NCBI GenBank assembly: GCA_021821225.1
Contig: JAKACR010000001.1
Location: 1 to 64,000, forward strand
Direction: 5' to 3'
DNA: 64,000 nucleotides
Origin: Bacillota bacterium
GTDB lineage: Bacteria > Bacillota > Bacilli > Alicyclobacillales > SLC66
The position numbers were made by a program, and so were the translations under genes. Positions within the stretch are counted from its first letter, which is position 1, and each line of letters opens with the position of its first letter. The notes under the pieces are model-generated. The model had not been told where the DNA came from and did not search any database. It was given only the letters and a program-made list of their open reading frames with translations. Shown here piece after piece: positions 29,311-37,889 of the stretch.

Positions 29311-32300
29311 GTGGGCCAGACGTCGGCAAGGCATTTTGTGGGCAGATTTGGCATTGTCTTAAGTCTTTTGCTGGCGACGTGGGGGACGACGCCAGTTGGG
29401 TCCATTCCGGCGGCCATGGCCGACACGACGGCCGGCACGCTGGCTGTCACGGCAAATCCGAATCCGGTCACGGTCGCGAACAACCTTGTGACCAACCCGA
29501 GCGGTCAGCAGGGCACGGCGGGTTGGGCGGTGGCGTTTGGGGGGGCGGACTCCACACTGCAGGCAACGACTGTAAATGGTCTTCCCGCGCTCCAGTGGAC
29601 TGTCAGCCAGGCGCTTGGCCACGCGGACTGGATACAGTACGTGCCGGGCGTGCTGCAGGAGGGCAAGACCTACACGTTCAGTGTGCAGTTGGCGGGAAGC
29701 GGGAAGGCGGATCTCACCGCGTTCGACGGGACCCAAAACGTCTCCATGACGCAGATCACGCTGACATCGCAGTTTCAGACGCAGACGGAAACTGTGACGA
29801 TTCCCGTGGTGACGTCCCAACTCGCGGCACCGATGCTTCAAATCCAAACGTTGCAGACTGGAACGGCCAACGCCACGGTGGATATCCGCAATGCCAGCGT
29901 TACGGAGGCGGCGTCGACCGTGCTCACGGCGACCTACGGCGGGCTGCCGGGGACGACGCCGATCACTTGGACGACGCCAAGCGGGGTGCTGAGCGCGCCA
30001 GGGAACGCGGCGAGCGGTGCGGAAGTGACGGCGCCATTGAACACGTCCGTGACGCTGTCAAACGGAGCACTGGGGCAAACGGTCGTGCAGGCGATGTACA
30101 CGCCGCCGACCGGCAGTTCCCTTGCGTCGGTCGGCGGAAGCGGGACGGTGGAGTTTGTTCCGCTGACGCCGTCGACGGTGACGATCGCCGCGAATCCGAA
30201 CCCGGTCACGGTTAGCGGCAGCAACCTGCTAACCAATTCGAGCGGGGCGGATGGGACGACTAACGACTGGGCTGTGCCCGCCAACGCCGGGTCTCTGACG
30301 CCGACGACCGTTGGCGGTAGTCCTGCGCTTGAGTGGTCGGTCGGTCCAGTCCCTGCGCCCGGTACGTGGATACAGAACTGGCCGGCGGTTCAACCCGGCA
30401 AGACATACACGTTCAGCGTGCAGTTGGCCGGCAGTGGACAGGCGTATCTCAATGTGTGGGACGGTGCAGAGAACGTCCCCTTGGGGATCATCACCTTGAC
30501 GCCACAGTTTCAGACACAGACGGAGACCGTAACGATACCCATCGGTGCTCCCGTCTTTCCGAGTAGTGACGCGGCTCCGATGCTGCAGGTGGCGACTCCC
30601 GGGACGTCAAGCACCACGGTGGACATCCGGAACGCCAGCGTGACGGAGGCTGTGGCGACGACGCTGACGGCCTCGGACAGCAGCCTGCCGGGCGGAACGC
30701 CGATCACCTGGACGGTTCCGGGCGGCATGTTGAGTGCTCCAGGCGTTACGGCGGTGGCGAACGGCGCGGGATTGACGGCGCCACTTGGCACGCCGGTGAC
30801 GCTGTGGAACGGGGCGGTTGGGACCCTGAATGTCCAGACCGCATACACTCCGGCAGGCAATGTGCCCGGCGCGGCAAGCGGCAGCGGGGCCGTGGACTTC
30901 GTGCCGCCCGCGCCGACAACGATTACGGTCAAGGCAAATCCGACCCCGGTGACGGTGAGCATCGGCAATCTGGTGACCAATCCGAGCGGCGCTGGCGCGA
31001 ACGGGACGGATGGATGGGGCACGGCGTTTGCACCGGGGAACGCGCTGACGACGACGACGGTCGATGGCAGCCCGGCGCTACAGTGGACGGTCACCCAGGT
31101 GCCTGCAGGAAGTCAATGGGCCGTGTACAAACCGGCGGTGGAACCGGGCAAGACGTACACGTTCAGTGTGCAGGTGTCGGGCAGCGGCCAGGCTCAACTG
31201 GGAGTGTACAACGGAAATTCTGGAGTCGACACCAGTCCAGTGACCCTAAGCTCGACTCCGCAGACGCTGACACAGACGGTGACCATACCGGCAGGGACGC
31301 CGTCACAGGCGCCGCAACTGCAGGTGGTGACGCCGCCAGGAACGGCGACGGCCACGGTGGACATTCAGAATGCCAGCGTGACGCTCGCCGAACCGACGAC
31401 GTTGACAGCTGAGGACATCAGTCTGCCGGCATCGGCGCAGGTCACATGGAGGGCGCCTGGTGGACTGTTGACCGCGCCGGTCGGCAACGCCGCGAGTGAT
31501 GGATCGTTCACGGCGCCGATCGGCACGCCGGTGACGCTGTGGAACGGGGCGGTGGGCGCAACCAATGTGCAGGCGTCGTTTACGCCCCCGCCGGGCAGCC
31601 TGCTTGGAACGGCCAGTGGCAGTGCGGCGGTGGACTTTACTCCAGCTGCTCCGACTACGATTACGGTCACCGCGACCCCGAACCCGGTGACGCTCATCCG
31701 CGGCAGTCTCTTGAGCAACCCGAGCGGCGCAAACGGAACGCTGGACTGGGTTGTTCCCGGAGGGACGACACTCGAGCCGACAACGGTGAACGGCAGTCAG
31801 GCGCTGCAGTGGACGGTCTCCGGAGTGCCTGCCCCCGGTGTTTGGTTGCAGAACTGGCCCACGGTGCAACAGGGTCACACGTACACGTTCAGCATCCAGT
31901 TGGCGGGCAGTGGGAAAGCGAATCTGAACGTGTTTGACGGGACGCGGAACGTGCCCATGGGGCAGATTACGTTGACGCCGCAGTTTCAGACGCAGACGGA
32001 AACTGTGACCATTCCCGTGATCCCCGCGGGCACGCCGCAGACAGCTCCTCCCGCGCTCCAGGTACAGGTCTTGGGAACAGGACCAGTCAGCGCTACGGTG
32101 GACATTCGGGACGCGACCGTCACTGAACCGGCGTCCACCACACTGACAGGGACTGACGCGAGTGTGCCAGGGACGACGCCGATCACATGGACGACGCCAA
32201 GCGGGGTGCTGAGCGCCTCTGGCTACACGGCGACGAACAACGGTGCGCAACTGACGGCGCCGCTGGACACTGCGGTGACGCTGTGGAACGGCGCGCCCGG

Positions 32301-34953
32301 GACCACCGTGGTGCAGGCCATATCCGCGCCGGAACCGGGCAGCCTGCTTGGAACGGCCAGCGGGAGCGGCACGGTGCAGTTTGTCGAGCCCGCTCCGATT
32401 CCGCCCACGACGCTGGCGGTCACCGCGAGTCCGAATCCCGTGACGATCACCGGGGGCAACCTGGTGAACAATCCGAGCGGTGTTGGCGGGACGAACGGCT
32501 GGGGCACGGCGTACGCGCAGGGCAATGCGCTGCAGACAACGATGGTGAATGGCAATCCGGCGCTGCGCTGGACGGTCAGCCAGCCGCTCGGTTACAGTGA
32601 GTGGGCGGTGTTCAAGCCCGCGGTTCAGGCAGGAAAGACCTACACGTTCAGCGTGCAGCTGTCCGGCAGCGGGCAGGCCCAGCTGGGAGTCTACAACGGT
32701 CTGTCGAGCATTGATGGAAACGTGGTGACGCTCAGTGCGACGCCCCAGACACTGACACAGACGGTGACCATACCGGCAAACGCTCCCGTTCTGCCCAGCG
32801 GGTCGGCTCCGCAGTTGCAGGTGGTGACGCCCGGAACCGCGGCCACCACGGTGGATATTCAGAACGCCACGGTGACCCAGGCAGTCGCGACATCGCTGAC
32901 GGCAACCGACAGCAGTCTGCCTGCGACGTCCCTGATCACGTGGACGACGCCAAGCGGGGTGCTCAGTGCTCCAGGGATCGCGGCGGTGAACAACGGAGTT
33001 CAGTTGACGGCGCCGCTCAACACGGCGGTGACGCTTTGGAACGGCGCCGCGGGGACGACGGCCGTGCAGGCGGATTTCACACCGGGAGTGGGTAGTACTC
33101 TCGGGACGGCCAGCGGCACGGGCGCGGTGACGTTTGTGTCGTCGCCAGTCGTGGAAGCGCTGACAGGCACGGCGCCCACACTGCCAAATCCGTTTGGCGC
33201 GAGCGCGAACTTTACGGTGAAGGTGATGCAGGGTGGGACCCTGCAGTGGCAGGGCGCGCACAACACGCTGTCGATCGTCTCGGCCAATCTGCTGACCGGC
33301 GTCAATGTGTTCCACGAGGACGTCAGTGCAGTCCCGGCGATCTCCAGTGAGTTGCCGCCGCAGGCTCAGGTGCTCGCCGCCTATGGAGTGGCGGGGAACG
33401 GACCTGGCGTGCCGTTTACGATGCAGGTGCAGAATGCGGCGATCGGATTCGGCGCAGCGGTGGATGTTTGGCAGAATGGCCGCCTGACGCCGGTGCCGGC
33501 CACGTGGACGAAGGGCGCGGTATCCGTCGATCTGACGGGGAACCAGTCCGTCGTGATCATGGCTGCGCCTCCTCTGGCGCCGCAGGCCAACATGCGCGGG
33601 ATTATCTGGAACGCCCAGCCGTACGGGACCCTGGCGACTATCGGCCACGACCCGTGGACAGGACGCAGGACGACTTGGGTGTCGCTGATCAGCGCCGAGC
33701 AGATCTTGCAGAAGGCGGGTGTCTCTGTCACGTGGAATGGGAACGAATGGTCGTTTGGCAACGGCGTTGTCATGCACATGCCGTTCCAGCGGATCTACAG
33801 TCCGAATCTCGGACGCGCCGTTCCGAATGTTCCGATGTGGTACTTGATGAAAGCCATGCGCACACTGGGATTCGCGGGGCAGTGGAATGGACAGACGTGG
33901 TCCATTCTGCCTCCTGGCAGTCAGGCGCCGAGTTTGTCGCCGACGCCTACCGCTTCGCAGACGCCGTCGACATCGTCAACAGGCAACCTGGTGACCAATC
34001 CGAGCGGTGCGGGCACCAGCGGCACGGATGGTTGGGGTGCGGCGTACGCGCAGGGGAACGCGCTGCAGGCGACGACGGTTGGCGGCAATCCGGCGTTGCA
34101 GTGGACGGTCAGCCAACCGCTCGGACACAGCGAGTGGGTCGTGTACAAGCCGGCGGTTGCGGCGGGCAAGACGTACACGTTCAGCGTCCAGGTGTCGGGC
34201 AGCGGTCAGGCCCAACTCGGGGTGTGGAACGGCGAATCTGTGGTGGCCGGCAACTTCGTGACGCTGACTTCGGCGCCACAGACGCTGACCGAGACGGTGA
34301 CCATTCCGGCGGGAGCCCCGGTGCTTCCGAACGGATCGGCGCCGCAGTTGCAAGTCGTGGTGGCGGGGGATTCCCCGGCCACCGTCAACATCCAGAACGC
34401 GAGTGTGACCCCGGTCTCCGCATCGCAGGGAACGGGCAGTGGCAGCACATCGCAGGGAACTGGCGCAAGCAGCCAGGGAAGTGGGAGTTCTTCTGCGGGC
34501 CAGACGGCAACCGGTAATCTGGTGACCAATCCGAGCGGTGCGGGCACCAGCGGCACCGACGGTTGGGGCGCAGCGTACGCGCAGGGGAACACGCTGCAGG
34601 CGACGACGGTTGGCGGCAATCCGGTGTTGCAGTGGACGGTCAGCCAGGCGCTCGGACACAGCGAGTGGGTCGTGTACAAGCCGGCGGTTGCGGCGGGCAA
34701 GACGTACACGTTCAGCGTCCAGGTGTCGGGCAGCGGTCAGGTCCAGCTCGGGGTGTGGAACGGGGAATCTGTCGTGGCCGGCAACTTCGTGACCCTGACT
34801 TCGACTCCCCAGACGCTGACCGAGACGGTGACCATTCCGGCGGGAGCCCCCGTGCTTCCGAACGGATCGGCGCCGCAGCTGCAAGTTGTGGTGGCGGGGG
34901 ATTCCCCGGCCACGGTGAACATCCAGAACGCGAGTGTGACGGCTGCTCCGTAA
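29311..34953 (+). CDS. giant secreted repeat protein (carbohydrate-binding-like/Ig-like units, stalk domain)
   Basis: An exported protein of 1,880 residues. After a signal peptide (FGIVLSLLLATWGTTPVG) come five units of ~248 residues beginning near residues 58, 305, 553, 799 and 1050. Each pairs a CBM4_9-like beta-sandwich (NPSG, GKTYTFSVQLAGSG, TVTIP, ATVDIRNASVT) with an Ig-like segment (ITWTTPSGVLSAPG, VTLWNGA). Residues ~1428-1536 resemble a copper amine oxidase N-terminal 'stalk' domain (WVSLISAEQILQKAGVSVTW). Two further sandwich units follow (1559 and 1736) around a Ser/Gly/Gln/Thr linker. No catalytic motif, LPXTG or SLH anchor is seen. GTG 29311 follows GGGGGAGGAAGG. Probable role: holding glycan at or near the cell surface. 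Confidence 0.8.
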   Translation: MGQTSARHFVGRFGIVLSLLLATWGTTPVGSIPAAMADTTAGTLAVTANPNPVTVANNLVTNPSGQQGTAGWAVAFGGADSTLQATTVNGLPALQWTVSQALGHADWIQYVPGVLQEGKTYTFSVQLAGSGKADLTAFDGTQNVSMTQITLTSQFQTQTETVTIPVVTSQLAAPMLQIQTLQTGTANATVDIRNASVTEAASTVLTATYGGLPGTTPITWTTPSGVLSAPGNAASGAEVTAPLNTSVTLSNGALGQTVVQAMYTPPTGSSLASVGGSGTVEFVPLTPSTVTIAANPNPVTVSGSNLLTNSSGADGTTNDWAVPANAGSLTPTTVGGSPALEWSVGPVPAPGTWIQNWPAVQPGKTYTFSVQLAGSGQAYLNVWDGAENVPLGIITLTPQFQTQTETVTIPIGAPVFPSSDAAPMLQVATPGTSSTTVDIRNASVTEAVATTLTASDSSLPGGTPITWTVPGGMLSAPGVTAVANGAGLTAPLGTPVTLWNGAVGTLNVQTAYTPAGNVPGAASGSGAVDFVPPAPTTITVKANPTPVTVSIGNLVTNPSGAGANGTDGWGTAFAPGNALTTTTVDGSPALQWTVTQVPAGSQWAVYKPAVEPGKTYTFSVQVSGSGQAQLGVYNGNSGVDTSPVTLSSTPQTLTQTVTIPAGTPSQAPQLQVVTPPGTATATVDIQNASVTLAEPTTLTAEDISLPASAQVTWRAPGGLLTAPVGNAASDGSFTAPIGTPVTLWNGAVGATNVQASFTPPPGSLLGTASGSAAVDFTPAAPTTITVTATPNPVTLIRGSLLSNPSGANGTLDWVVPGGTTLEPTTVNGSQALQWTVSGVPAPGVWLQNWPTVQQGHTYTFSIQLAGSGKANLNVFDGTRNVPMGQITLTPQFQTQTETVTIPVIPAGTPQTAPPALQVQVLGTGPVSATVDIRDATVTEPASTTLTGTDASVPGTTPITWTTPSGVLSASGYTATNNGAQLTAPLDTAVTLWNGAPGTTVVQAISAPEPGSLLGTASGSGTVQFVEPAPIPPTTLAVTASPNPVTITGGNLVNNPSGVGGTNGWGTAYAQGNALQTTMVNGNPALRWTVSQPLGYSEWAVFKPAVQAGKTYTFSVQLSGSGQAQLGVYNGLSSIDGNVVTLSATPQTLTQTVTIPANAPVLPSGSAPQLQVVTPGTAATTVDIQNATVTQAVATSLTATDSSLPATSLITWTTPSGVLSAPGIAAVNNGVQLTAPLNTAVTLWNGAAGTTAVQADFTPGVGSTLGTASGTGAVTFVSSPVVEALTGTAPTLPNPFGASANFTVKVMQGGTLQWQGAHNTLSIVSANLLTGVNVFHEDVSAVPAISSELPPQAQVLAAYGVAGNGPGVPFTMQVQNAAIGFGAAVDVWQNGRLTPVPATWTKGAVSVDLTGNQSVVIMAAPPLAPQANMRGIIWNAQPYGTLATIGHDPWTGRRTTWVSLISAEQILQKAGVSVTWNGNEWSFGNGVVMHMPFQRIYSPNLGRAVPNVPMWYLMKAMRTLGFAGQWNGQTWSILPPGSQAPSLSPTPTASQTPSTSSTGNLVTNPSGAGTSGTDGWGAAYAQGNALQATTVGGNPALQWTVSQPLGHSEWVVYKPAVAAGKTYTFSVQVSGSGQAQLGVWNGESVVAGNFVTLTSAPQTLTETVTIPAGAPVLPNGSAPQLQVVVAGDSPATVNIQNASVTPVSASQGTGSGSTSQGTGASSQGSGSSSAGQTATGNLVTNPSGAGTSGTDGWGAAYAQGNTLQATTVGGNPVLQWTVSQALGHSEWVVYKPAVAAGKTYTFSVQVSGSGQVQLGVWNGESVVAGNFVTLTSTPQTLTETVTIPAGAPVLPNGSAPQLQVVVAGDSPATVNIQNASVTAAP
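29482..33150 (+). repeat. five ~745-bp coding repeats
   Basis: Tandem units start at the NLVTNPSG-type codons at 29482, 30223, 30967, 31705 and 32458, with spacings of 741, 744, 738 and 753 bp. Units are diverged but alignable through their whole length. Confidence 0.85.
33985..34953 (+). repeat. two near-identical ~430-bp coding repeats
   Basis: The units starting at 33985 and 34516 (offset 531 bp) are almost identical in DNA, including silent positions, far closer than any pair among the five upstream units. They are separated by a low-complexity linker at about 34415-34515. Confidence 0.85.
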
Positions 34954-35041
34954 TCAAATCCGTGCCTGGAGGGCGGCGCGCCGGCCCATGGGTGTCGGCG
35001 CGCCACCCGAATTGGCACATCCAGTTCCATGGAGGTGCATC

Positions 35042-37624
35042 GTGAAGATACCGCTCACGCAGTGGGAACTGACAGGCTCGTATTCGGGGTTTTGGGAATT
35101 CGGCCGCAGCATGGAACTCAACATGAAGTTGAAGGGCTTCATGTCTTGGATCCCTGCCTCCGTGCCGGGAAGCGTGCACTGGGACCTGTATCAGAATGGG
35201 ATGATTCCCGATCCCTACTGGCATGCGAACGCGGTGGCGTGTGAATGGGTCAGCGAGCGGGACTGGCTGTACCGTACGGAATTGGAGGTCAGTGAAGACC
35301 TGCGGGGACGCAAGATCCGGCTGGTTTGCGAAGGGATAGATTACTCCGCCAAGATTCTCATAAACGGCAAACGAGTGGGCGAACACACAGGCATGTTCAC
35401 CCCGGCGGTCACGGATGTGACGGCCTACGTGAATCCGGGAGAACGCAACACGCTGCTGATCGGGGTCAAGAAGAGTCCCGACGGTGTGGGACAATTGGGG
35501 TATACGAACGAAGTGGATCACCTGAAGAGCCGCTTTAGCTATAAATGGGATTTCTGTCCGCGTCTCATTCATATAGGACTGTGGAAACCGGTCTATCTGT
35601 GGGTGACCGGGACCAGTTGGATTGACGATGTTCACGTTCGCACGCACGTAAGCGAGCGGGAAGCCGTGGCGCACGCGACGGTGACGATCGAGAGTGAGCA
35701 GGGCGGGGAAGCACACATTGCTGTCCGGCTAAAAGCGCCTGACGGGAGCGTCGTGGGCCGCGTGTCGCGTGATATCTTCACAAGGCCCGGCATGCAAACG
35801 ATTGCTCTGGAGCTTCCGATAGATCGCGCCCAGTTATGGTGGCCGAACGGATATGGCGAGCAACCCCTTTATGAAGCGCAGGTGAAGGTGTGGAAGACCG
35901 GCGAGGGCGAAAGGGAGGATCGGCCCTCCGACGAGCGGTCGGTCACCTTTGGCGTCCGTTCTCTCGAGTTCAGGCAGAATCCCGGCGCGCCTTCCGATTC
36001 CCTGGCGTATACGATTCTCGTCAACGGTCGGCAGATGTATATCAAAGGCTGGAACTGGGGTCCGGTCGATCAATTGTATGGCCGGGATTTGCAAGACCAT
36101 TACGCACACATGATCGGCTTGGCGAAGGCGGCGCATGTCAATATGCTGCGCGTCAACGGCGCCGGTCCGATCGAGCGGGAGCTGTTTTACGACTTGTGCG
36201 ATCGGGCCGGAATTCTGGTGTGGCAGGAGATGCCGCAATCGAGTTCGGGTTTCAATAACGAGCCGAGCACGGAGCCAGGATTCTTGCATCTTCTGCAGAG
36301 GACGATGCGTCATGTCATCCGCGAGAAGAGAAATCATCCCAGCCTGGCGATCTGGTGCGGCGGAAACGAGCTGACGGAAGGGGGACATCTACAGGACCGG
36401 CTCGTCCCGCTGACGGACCGCCATCCCAACTTGAGGATGCTGCGCGACCTGGTTTTGGATCTCGATCCGGAGCGCCTCTATTTGCCGTCGTCTCCCACGG
36501 GGCCGGAATTCAGCCTGGAGAAGACGATCGGGAGCAAGGGTGCGGCGCACGATGTCCATGGCCCGTGGAAGTACGGCGGCCTGCGCGGCCACTACGAGTT
36601 GTATAACCAGAGCGAGGCGTTATTGCACAGCGAGTTTGGGGCCGACGGCTTTGCGTCCTACGAGAGCCTGCAGCGCTTTCTGCCGTCCGAAGACATCGAT
36701 CCCGCCAAGGCGGACTCGATGGCGTGGCTGCTACACGGGTATGAGTACTGGAATATCGACGGACTGTTGGCGGAGTGCTTCGGGAAACTGGACGACATGC
36801 ACAGGAGGATCATGCTGGGCCAGTGGCTGCAGGCGGAGGGGATCCGCTACGGGGTGGAGGCGAATCGGCGGCGCGCCCCGAATTGCAGCGGGAGCCTGCT
36901 TTGGCAATTGAACGAACCGTATCCCAACGTGAGTTGCACCAGCGCGGTGGACTACTACGGCGATCCGAAGCTGGCCTACAGTTGGGTGGCGTTGGCCAAC
37001 CGCCCCGTTCACGTATCCCTGCGCTACGACACGATCGCGCCCGCAACTGGCGAGGAGTTCCATGGAGCGGTGTTTCTGACTGCGGACATGCCCCTGCCGG
37101 AGTCCGCGGCGGTCACGTGGTCCATTCGCACCAGCGAGGGCGCCGTGCTGCGAGAAGAGCGCGTGCAGTTTCGCTGCACGGATCACTTGACGCAGGAAGT
37201 CTGCGACATTCGCTGGTTGGTGCCGGGCAACATTGACAGCTTCTTTGTCACCCTGGGTGTATCGGGACAGGCGGACGGGATGGGTATCGTATCGAACGGA
37301 TACGCGTTTGCCGTTCCTTCTCCTGGCGGGGGGGAGCCGTCGCTGGCGGCGTTCCTGCGGATCCCGGAGACACAGGTGACATGCAAAGAGATGGTCCAAG
37401 ACGAGAAAACGGTGCTGCGGCTCAAGAATGTCGGGCGGCATGTCGGGTTGTGGGCGCGAGTGGAGGGGAGGGTTGCGGGCCAACCGGAGCGCGTCATTCG
37501 GCCCATCGAGGACGGGAGCCTGTTGTTTCCGGGAGAGGAGAGGGACTTCGAGGTGACTGCCCCGGATGATTTACAAATAGAGTGGGGCGTATCGGGAGTG
37601 AATATCGCACACAGGAAGCCGTGA
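35042..37624 (+). CDS. glycoside hydrolase family 2, beta-mannosidase-like
   Basis: A cytoplasmic 860-residue GH2 enzyme without signal peptide. The N-terminal sugar-binding domain (WIPASVPGSVHWDLYQNG, LVCEGIDYSAKILINGKRVG) is that of beta-mannosidases. The catalytic barrel shows the acid/base Glu443 in WCGGNEL and the nucleophile Glu531 in LLHSEFGADGF; YIKGWNWGPVDQLYGR is also family-typical. GTG 35042 lies behind GGAGGTG. It follows the repeat protein by about 90 bp and would remove beta-mannosyl ends from imported oligosaccharides. An exo-glucosaminidase of the same family is possible. Confidence 0.87.
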   Translation: MKIPLTQWELTGSYSGFWEFGRSMELNMKLKGFMSWIPASVPGSVHWDLYQNGMIPDPYWHANAVACEWVSERDWLYRTELEVSEDLRGRKIRLVCEGIDYSAKILINGKRVGEHTGMFTPAVTDVTAYVNPGERNTLLIGVKKSPDGVGQLGYTNEVDHLKSRFSYKWDFCPRLIHIGLWKPVYLWVTGTSWIDDVHVRTHVSEREAVAHATVTIESEQGGEAHIAVRLKAPDGSVVGRVSRDIFTRPGMQTIALELPIDRAQLWWPNGYGEQPLYEAQVKVWKTGEGEREDRPSDERSVTFGVRSLEFRQNPGAPSDSLAYTILVNGRQMYIKGWNWGPVDQLYGRDLQDHYAHMIGLAKAAHVNMLRVNGAGPIERELFYDLCDRAGILVWQEMPQSSSGFNNEPSTEPGFLHLLQRTMRHVIREKRNHPSLAIWCGGNELTEGGHLQDRLVPLTDRHPNLRMLRDLVLDLDPERLYLPSSPTGPEFSLEKTIGSKGAAHDVHGPWKYGGLRGHYELYNQSEALLHSEFGADGFASYESLQRFLPSEDIDPAKADSMAWLLHGYEYWNIDGLLAECFGKLDDMHRRIMLGQWLQAEGIRYGVEANRRRAPNCSGSLLWQLNEPYPNVSCTSAVDYYGDPKLAYSWVALANRPVHVSLRYDTIAPATGEEFHGAVFLTADMPLPESAAVTWSIRTSEGAVLREERVQFRCTDHLTQEVCDIRWLVPGNIDSFFVTLGVSGQADGMGIVSNGYAFAVPSPGGGEPSLAAFLRIPETQVTCKEMVQDEKTVLRLKNVGRHVGLWARVEGRVAGQPERVIRPIEDGSLLFPGEERDFEVTAPDDLQIEWGVSGVNIAHRKP

Positions 37625-37889
37625 CATGGGAGGAATGCGCCGGGCGCTCGAATTTGCGCGATGACCGCGCAGCCGGAGCGCCGCATCCGTGTGGGGGCCG
37701 ATACGGGGAGGAATAGTGATGTCACATGTGCGCAGGACGAACCCGAAGCGCCGCTTTGTTTCCCCGGGGACGCGCAGTGCCGACCGTGAGGATGGCCGCA
37801 CGCTCGCCGCAAGCGGTCCGCACCGGCAGCCGGGGACGGCGGTAGGTGCGCGACTTTCGTTTGGGCGTCTAGAGAAGGAACGGACAACA

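Noticed and set aside
29482..34953. Periodic DNA repeats that might be a CRISPR array or minisatellite
   Set aside because: The periods are ~745 bp and ~531 bp, in frame, and encode protein domains; no short repeat-spacer pattern exists anywhere in the window.
37719..37889. Longer N-terminus for the second mannosidase from ATG 37719
   Set aside because: It has a fair ribosome site, but the added residues are basic, low in hydrophobic content, absent from the closely similar third copy and lie before the conserved start. Kept only as an alternative.
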